A DNA stretch of 64,000 nt from Brassica napus (taxonomy: Eukaryota > Streptophyta > Magnoliopsida > Brassicales > Brassicaceae): assembly GCF_020379485.1 (NCBI RefSeq), contig NC_063452.1:39558208-39622207 (forward strand), given 5' to 3'. How positions within the stretch are numbered: position 1 is the stretch's first letter; every line of letters starts with the position of its first letter. A program made the translations under genes and the position numbers. Below are positions 58,590 to 64,000 of the stretch, piece after piece. A model generated the notes under the pieces. It did not search any database, was not told the origin of the DNA, and saw only the letters and a list, made by a program, of their open reading frames with translations.

Positions 58590-59225
58590 TTTTCATTAAG
58601 CCAGCCGTAAATCGCTACATATATCGTTACGGCTGATTTATTTCTACGTGTCAGCTGAATTAATAAAATCGGCTGACTAAAGAGTCACAAGGCTGATTTA
58701 AGAACATAAGTCAGCCGGCCTGTACGGCTGAATTACAAAAATGTGGCTGATTTATGAGATAACGGCTAACTTACAGACAACGGTTACGGCTGACTTATAC
58801 ATCGGGGGTTTGTTTTATGGAAAATTTTCCTGAGTTGTAGTTAAGAAACGGCTGAGTTATGTTTCCCCGACCGAGTTAATGAATATCGACTGACTGAGTT
58901 ACATAATTTACGGCTGACTAATGTGATGTTGTTACGGCTGAGTTTATGTTAAATCGCCTGTAATAGGATGGATTAACAGTAAACTCAGCTCATTTACGGC
59001 TGACTTATTAGCGAAAGATTAATTACTAGAATATCATTCGTTTGACGGCTGATCTATGTGACGATACGGCTGATTTATTGTTTTTCATCCTAATTACGGT
59101 TGATTACGGATCAAAAGATTAATTACTGAAATAGTATCCACGGTTCGGCTGACTTACATTGTAAATCAGAGCTGATTTACGTAGGCTGATTTATGTATTC
59201 GTTTGTCGGCTGATTAACCGATTTT
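58590..59225. repeat. CGGCTGA motif array, block 1
   Basis: About 23 copies of the motif (core CGGCTGA followed by S/T-TTA), nearly all in the same orientation and 15-45 bp apart, for instance near 58629, 58668, 58723, 58782, 58848, 58910, 58933, 58995, 59044, 59066, 59145 and 59206. Spacer sequences are unrelated to each other, so this is not an ordinary tandem satellite. Confidence 0.85.
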
Positions 59226-59373
59226 CCATGTCATCCGCCATGTCATCAACTCGGATTTGCCATGTCACTGCTAACGAACTACTTTACAACTACGTTTGTC
59301 TGTCTGTTCATCTTCTTTATCTATCTATATATCTATCTTCTTCATCTTATTCTTCATCTTTCTCCGAGATCTT

Positions 59374-59610
59374 ATGGATCCGGTAATTATTGTTTCTGGT
59401 AACTGGATTAAGAAAAACAGATATGTATTCAACGCCGACAGTATAGGGTGTAGAGTTCTGCATTTAGATGAGAAAACAAAACATGAAGAATTCGCAAAGT
59501 CTGTACTCGATGATTACGGATTGAATGAATTGAGGCATCAGAAAACAATGGCGCACGACACTCCACCAGTTTACGGAGAACAATGATGACGAAATGAATC
59601 TTAATGACAG
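59374..59610 (+). pseudogene. shortened MULE transposase N-terminus (copy A)
   Basis: It starts M-D-P-V-I-I-V-S-G-N-W and matches copy B at 62597 for the first 50 or so residues (R-Y-V-F-N, L-H-L-D-E-K-T, L-D-D-Y-G-L-N). Relative to copy B, one stretch between L-R and K-T-M-A-H-D is missing. A second deletion joins T-P-P-V-Y directly to G-E-N-N-like sequence at a TTACGGAGAACAA microhomology, after which stops follow. The rest of the first exon is absent. Confidence 0.75.
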
Positions 59611-59639
59611 AGCAAGAGAGACGATGAACAGAGCACTAT

Positions 59640-60023
59640 CGTATGTTTTTGTATTAAGTTTTGGTTTTTGGGTTTTAATGTTTTGTATTACAGCAGGGTT
59701 TAGGGTTTTCTTGATTAGTATTACGGCTGAGGTATGGATTTTAATGTTTTTGTATTACGAGTGAGTTAAGGTTTTTTATGTTTCTGTGACACGGCTGAGT
59801 TTTGTTCTTAATGTTTTGTGTTACGGCTGAGTGGATGAGTTATGGATAAAATTCCCGCTCAAAAAACAAAACGTTGCAAAGCGAAACGTCGCGATAATAT
59901 AACTGTTCTCTGCCTATAAATAATGTGTCTACTCTAACAGTACAACTTTAAACTCTTTATTTTCCACAATTACTCTTTATCTCTATTTTACACAATTACT
60001 CTCTATCACCCCTCTCAAAGCAA
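59640..60023. repeat. motif-bearing spacer between copy A and the first F-box relic
   Basis: Three or four copies of the CGGCTGAG motif (near 59726, 59797, 59826) in 200 bp, then a leader with CCTATAAATAATG at 59910-59922, a probable TATA box about 105 bp before the F-box ATG. Confidence 0.6.
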
Positions 60024-60714
60024 ATGGGATATTTCCCGATTCTTGAAATGCCTGAAGAAATTCAGGCGTTGGTGGTTGAACATGTGGCCGGTAACTCCTT
60101 CCAAGATCTCTATGGCCTTAGAGCATCGTGCATTGTTGATGAAGGCGTTAGCAGATCGGCATAGTGTATTCCATTTTTACGATGTATTATCCGTTCCCTG
60201 GGGAATCAATATGCCTGCTGAGTTGTTGAAAACTTGCTACACTGAGAGAAATCCAAGCACACTTTATATAAAGGGTGTTCAGTTTGTCTTTACATATAAC
60301 CTTAAAGAAGAAGGAGTTGCTCTCATGAAGCTTGCAGCGGATGCAGGATATGAGCGTGCTGTGTATACACACGCAATGACTCGGAAAATCTTTTGGGATG
60401 ATGATGAGGGGTATTTTGCTCGTTTTCCAAGGGAATACGTTATCAGGATCGGGAAATTAGTGCGATCTGTGAAATGGGGATGGGGTTTGTGGCACGGTGA
60501 CGAGTTCCGTGCAAAGTGGGCCGAGTTCATCTCAGCGGTTGTTCTGTCGTTCTGCAGTTGCCAATGTGCTCCTCTTTTGAGGCGAGAATGTCCCTGCTTG
60601 TGCCACATTGATACCACTAAGGATGACAACATGTGTTACCGCTGTTTCTGGATCAAAGAGGGTTGTTCTTCCGTGACTTTGAACCAATTAGTTTGATTAG
60701 GAACACAATGAAGT
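60024..60714 (+). pseudogene. F-box protein gene of the At2g35280-like type, copy 1
   Basis: It starts M-G-Y-F-P-I-L with the F-box core L/M-P-E-E-I-Q-A-L-V-V-E and L-Y-G-L-R-A-S-C. One extra base near 60131-60141 relative to copy 2 shifts the frame. The remainder is read at 60145-60696 with the family C-terminal motifs Y-I-K-G-V-Q, L-M-K-L-A-A-D-A-G-Y-E-R-A, K-I-F-W-D-D and R-C-F-W-I-K-E. A small deletion near 60658 changes the last residues. F-box proteins of this family would act as substrate adaptors of SCF ubiquitin ligases. Two frameshifts make this copy a pseudogene. Confidence 0.8.
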
Positions 60715-60804
60715 GGTGAAGATGCATTGTATCAGAAACCTATTTTTTTTTGTTCTTTGCTATGCCATTATGTATGTAGAACAACATATTAATGTATGGG
60801 TTTA

Positions 60805-61020
60805 TGGTAATGTTTTCGGCTGAGTTTTCGTTTAATTACGGCTGAGTTATCATTTAATTATGCCTAAGTTATCGTTAATTTACGGTTGAATTAACGTTTA
60901 ATTATGTCTGAGATATCGTTATTTTACGGCTGAGTTATCGTTTAACTATGTCTGAGTTATCGATAATTTATTGGCTGAGTTATCGTTTAATTATGTCTGA
61001 GTTATCGTTAATTTCTGCCT
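60805..61020. repeat. CGGCTGAGTTA array, block 2 (about 30-bp periodic)
   Basis: Here the motif is organised as a degenerate tandem repeat of about 29-31 bp: GGCTGAGTTATCGTTTAATT alternating with TGTCTGAGTTATCGTTAATT, about seven units. Confidence 0.85.
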
Positions 61021-61033
61021 TATCAAACTTTGT

Positions 61034-61294
61034 AAATACTAAAGTATTATCGTCTCCATGTTATAAAGGCCTCGATATTAGTTCTGAGCCGTATTTTCAA
61101 CACTTTTGAAGCGCCATAATATATCAACACGGTCAAATCAAGAAAGACGAAACGTCCCATTATTATAAGGGACGTTCAATATTATAAAAAAGTATTACCG
61201 TGAATATTAAATCAGTTTTTAAATACTAAAGTATTATCGTCTCGATGTTACAAATGTCTCGATATTAGTTCTGAGCCGTATTTTCCACACTTTT
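61034..61294. repeat. 74-bp direct repeat with AAAGTATTATCGTCTC
   Basis: 61034-61107 and 61221-61294 are near-identical: AAATACTAAAGTATTATCGT then CTCSATGTTA... to TTCTGAGCCGTATTTTC and CACTTTT. A third, shorter AAAGTATTACCGTCTCGAT is at 61362-61380 and AAGTATTACCG also occurs at 61190. TTCTGAGCCGT carries the CGGCTGA motif in reverse. Confidence 0.85.
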
Positions 61295-61464
61295 CCCGTA
61301 TTTTCCATACTCAGCCGTTTCATTAATATTAACGGCTGAGGTATATTTTGAGTTAAATAATAAAGTATTACCGTCTCGATCTCTATGAAGGCGTCGATGT
61401 TATATTAACCAACATGGCTGAGTTATCTCAAATATCATTGCTTAGTTATATTAACGTTACATTA

Positions 61465-62157
61465 ATGGATTATTTCCTGATACTTGAATTGCCTGAAGAG
61501 ATTCAGGCGTTAGTGGTTGAACTTGTGGCCGGTAACTCCTTCACAGATCTCTATGGCCTAAGAGCATCGTGCAAGTCGATGAAGGCGTTAGCAGAGCGGA
61601 GCAGGGTAAACCATTTTTACGATGTGTTCTCCGTTCCCATGAGACTCAATATGCCTCCTGAGTTGTTTAAAATTTGCTACGCATAGAGAAATCCAAGCAC
61701 ACTTTATATGAAGGGTGTACAATTTTTCTTCACATTTAACCTTCAGGAAGAAGGACTTGCTTTCATGAAGCTTGCAGCGGATGAAGGATATGAGCGTGCT
61801 GTGTATACATACGCAATGACTAGAAAAAAATTTTGGGGTGATGAGGAGTATTTTGCTCATTTTACAAGGGAATCAGTTGACAGGATCCAGAAACTAGTTC
61901 GATCTCTAAAATGGGCATGGGGTTTGTCGCACGGTGACAAGTTTCGGGCAAAGAGGGACGATTTCATTTCAACCGTTGTTCTTTCGTTCTATAGTTGCCA
62001 ATGTGTTCATGTTTTGAAGCGAGATTGGGTCTTGTGGTACATTGAAAACAGTAAGGGTGACAAAATGCGTAACCGTTGTTTCTGGATCAAAGAGTTGGGG
62101 CTCTTCTTCCGTGAGTTTGAACCGATGAGTGTGATTAGGGACACAAGGGAATGGTGA
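61465..62157 (+). pseudogene. F-box protein gene of the At2g35280-like type, copy 2
   Basis: One frame from ATG 61465 (matching the copy 1 start) to TGA 62155-62157, interrupted by a single TAG at 61684-61686 where copy 1 has a Glu codon. About 230 codons. F-box L-P-E-E-I-Q-A-L-V-V-E-L-V at residues 9-21, then N-P-S-T-L-Y-M-K-G-V-Q, A-A-D-E-G-Y-E-R-A, F-W-G-D-E-E-Y-F and R-C-F-W-I-K-E-L-G. The upstream in-frame ATG at 61414 lies inside a motif copy and is unlikely to be the start. Both copies lie between two transposase starts, so the F-box gene was either captured by the MULE or caught in its tandem duplication. Confidence 0.82.
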
Positions 62158-62204
62158 AGATGTATTCTATCAGAATCTTTTCTCTTTTTATGTTCTTTGC
62201 TATG

Positions 62205-62435
62205 ACATTATTACGGCTGGTTTATATTTTACATTATGGCTGGGTTGTCTTTTAATTACGACTAATTTTTTTTTATGGCCGGGTTCTCTTCAATTACGGC
62301 TGAGTTTTAATTTCATAATGACTGAGTTATTTTGTTGGAGTGTTATTTAATTACAACATGGCTGAGTTAATTAAATACGTGACAGCCGAGTTATTGTTAC
62401 TTAAAGGCTGAGATAATGTTAACTTTTTGGCTGAG
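62205..62435. repeat. CGGCTGA motif array, block 3
   Basis: About nine copies, including ACGGCTGGTTTA, ATGGCTGGGTT, ACGGCTGAGTTTT and ATGGCTGAGTTAA, directly behind F-box copy 2 and ahead of the second transposase leader. Confidence 0.8.
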
Positions 62436-62596
62436 TTTTGTAAAAAAATCCAAGATACAGACAAGGAATCCGCCATGTCATCAACTTGGATTTGCCATGT
62501 CATCACTAACGAACGAAATTTACAACTTGCTTTATGAGACTGTTCATGTTCTTCTTCATCTTAGTTATCTATCGTCTTCATCTTTCTCAGTTGGTT

Positions 62597-64000
62597 ATGG
62601 ACCCGGTAGTTATTGTTTCCGGTAACTGGATTAAGAAAAACAGATATGTATTTAACGTCGACAGTAGAGGGTGTAGAGTTCTTCATTTAGATGAAAAAAC
62701 AACACATGAAGATTTCGCAAAGTCTGTTCTCAATGATTATGGATTGAATGATTTGAGGGATCATATTCAGTATAGCTACATGTTCTCGAATAAAGCATTG
62801 AAAACAATGGCGCACGACACTCCACCAGTTTACGTGTCCAATACTCGACAATTGCAAGGTTTTCTAAGCCTAAAGAAAATCGAAAAACTACGTCTCTGTG
62901 TGGAGATTACGGAGAACAAGGATGAAAGAGCAAGAGAGAAGAGTAAAACATTTTTCAGATTTAGCTCAGAAGTAGAAGCTTCAGAAGTTGAGTCCAGAGA
63001 CGAAAATTACAGTGGGAGTTACGATGGTTTCAGTTTGGAGAAGGAACAAGAGGACAATGAGAATGACTGCTCTAGTAATGTGGAAGGAGAAAAACACGAC
63101 GTAGTCGGAGAAGATGAAATATGCAAAGAAAACGAAGAAGATGAGGAATTTGAAAGCCGATTTGATATGTTCGACGATTCGGACGGTGCGTCATCTGAAG
63201 ATGATAACTTCAGCTCATACGGTGAGTCTCCTACATAAGACGAAGATTCACCAACGCTACCTCCCAAGAAGAGATATCAGAACTTCTCGATGAGCGGATC
63301 TAAAGGGAATCTGGAGGTTCTAAGGTTGGAGATGTCGTCGATAGACATTGCGGTTGGTCAACGATACGAGAGTAAAGACGATTTGGAGAGACGACTGAAA
63401 CTTCTTACAGTGAGGCATCAATTTGATTTTGATGTAGAAAAATCAACCCCGACATCATACGTTGTTAAGTGTTGGGTTGATGGATGTCTCTGGAGAGTTC
63501 ATGCTTCTACCCAAGGAGAATCCCCAGCGTTTTATGTTCGTATTTACGATTCGAAGCATACATGTTCTGTAACTGAGCGTTCTAATCGATCTCGACAAGC
63601 AACACCAGATATTTTAGGAGAGTTGTACAAGAACTTTCTCGGCAACGTTGGTCCAGCCGTTCGCCCTACGAGCGTCGGAATAGCTATCACTAAGCAGTTT
63701 GGTATACAGTTAATTACTTAACGATACGTCTGAGTAATATCAAATGTAGCGGCTAACATATTTATACAATGCGGTTGGGTTACTATAATATTAGATGCGG
63801 CTGAGTTATAATAAAGATAGGGTTGAGTTATTTTTACGTTGTGGTTGTCTTAATTATTTGATGCGGCTGAGTTATGAGCATCGTTTTTTCATGTGAACAG
63901 ATGGATTATTGGAAATCACACCGGACGCTGAAATTCGCAAGGGAAATCGATGAGGGAACACCTGAGTGTGGGTTTGAAAGCTTGCCTTCTTACTTATACA
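62597..64000 (+). pseudogene. MULE transposase (MuDR/VANDAL type), first exons, copy B
   Basis: The first exon runs from ATG 62597 to about 63709, then exon 2 from 63901 (behind ATGTGAACAG) to beyond the window. The N-terminus V-V-I-V-S-G-N-W and D-F-A-K-S-V-L-N-D-Y-G-L form a PB1-like region (residues 1-60). An acidic linker (E-D-E-E-F-E-S-R-F) follows, and after an in-frame TAA at 63236-63238 the same frame continues with the MuDR N-terminal DNA-binding domain: V-G-Q-R-Y-E-S-K, then H-Q-F-D-F-D-V-E-K-S, C-W-V-D-G-C-L-W-R-V and S-K-H-T-C-S-V-T (zinc-binding Cys/Cys/His pattern). Exon 2 begins M-D-Y-W-K-S-H-R. The intron donor is not a clean GT. The catalytic core lies to the right of the window. 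Confidence 0.85.
63722..63900 (+). repeat. transposase intron carrying the CGGCTGAGTTA motif
   Basis: About seven motif copies (for example GCGGCTGAGTTAT at about 63796 and 63863, GTCTGAGTAAT near 63728, GGGTTGAGTTAT near 63822) in 180 bp between two exons of the transposase. Exons on both sides have none. Confidence 0.8.

Larger units (their letters stand above)
58430..64000 (+). mobile_element. VANDAL-like MULE region with duplicated transposase start and F-box relics
   Basis: The block contains, in order, a motif-rich leader, a shortened copy of the transposase start (59374-59610), an F-box relic (60024-60714), repeats, a second F-box relic (61465-62157), a second leader and the full transposase first exon (62597-63709), an intron and exon 2 (from 63901) running off the window. 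The two leaders share CCGCCATGTCATCAACT and GGATTTGCCATGTCA just before the start codons (59230 and 62470), showing a tandem duplication of about 3.2 kb. No terminal inverted repeats are visible, as expected for VANDAL elements. Left edge near 58430 is a guess from the sequence change at TTTAGGACAATTGAC. Confidence 0.6.

Noticed and set aside
58590..63900. CRISPR-like array (short repeats with unrelated spacers)
   Set aside because: The repeats are only about 11 bp, degenerate, irregularly spaced and in a plant genome; no cas genes.

Overview
The window looks like nuclear DNA of a Brassicaceae plant, most likely Brassica or a close relative. It has three-exon and five-exon plant genes, AT-rich intergenic DNA and plant transposon families: Ty1/copia, Athila-type Ty3/gypsy, CACTA with CACTACAAGAAA ends, Helitrons and VANDAL-like MULEs. 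The host protein fragments resemble Arabidopsis proteins: GA20ox2, a GILT thiol reductase, DREB2 and the At2g35280-type F-box family. The assignment rests on remembered family features; no search was run. The window is mostly nested transposons around very few host genes.

Layout. 1-3179: copia element on the minus strand, cut by the window edge. 3892-7171: complete short LTR element (514-bp LTRs, ATAAT target duplication) without gag-pol but with decayed antisense ORFs. 7255-7359: DREB2-type AP2 fragment. 7360-12541: AT-rich repeats and a Helitron (9969-10978). 12552-14658: 5'-truncated LINE with a 10-bp target duplication. 14977-19838: five-exon GILT gene, broken by a 133-bp poly(A) insertion in exon 1 and a stop in exon 3; its first intron carries a minus-strand Helitron with a LINE inside it. 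20183-23905: LINE tail, 26-bp minisatellite, a 649-bp foldback MITE made of telomere-like heptads with a 9-bp target duplication, and a truncated CACTA end. 23906-34448: LTR-like DNA and an Athila-type gypsy element with a large downstream ORF. It appears to have landed in a second minus-strand copia (about 34460-36400). 37418-46180: complete Sirevirus-like copia (8.76 kb, CTCAT target duplication) with gag-pol interrupted only by two nonsense codons, plus an envelope-position ORF. 46181-51748: intergenic DNA, a probable solo LTR and a Helitron.

51749-53142 (minus strand) is the one gene that looks fully functional: gibberellin 20-oxidase, three exons, 379 residues, all catalytic motifs present. 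53250-58420 is intergenic with a SINE, a Stowaway MITE and a GGATCC-rich element.

58430-64000 is the most unusual region. It holds the start of a VANDAL/MULE transposase gene, a shortened duplicate of it, and two broken F-box genes. More than fifty copies of a short motif (core CGGCTGASTTA, degenerate) fill the intergenic and intronic DNA and are absent from the coding parts. This resembles the motif arrays bound by VANC anti-silencing proteins of VANDAL elements and is the best candidate for a previously undescribed system here.
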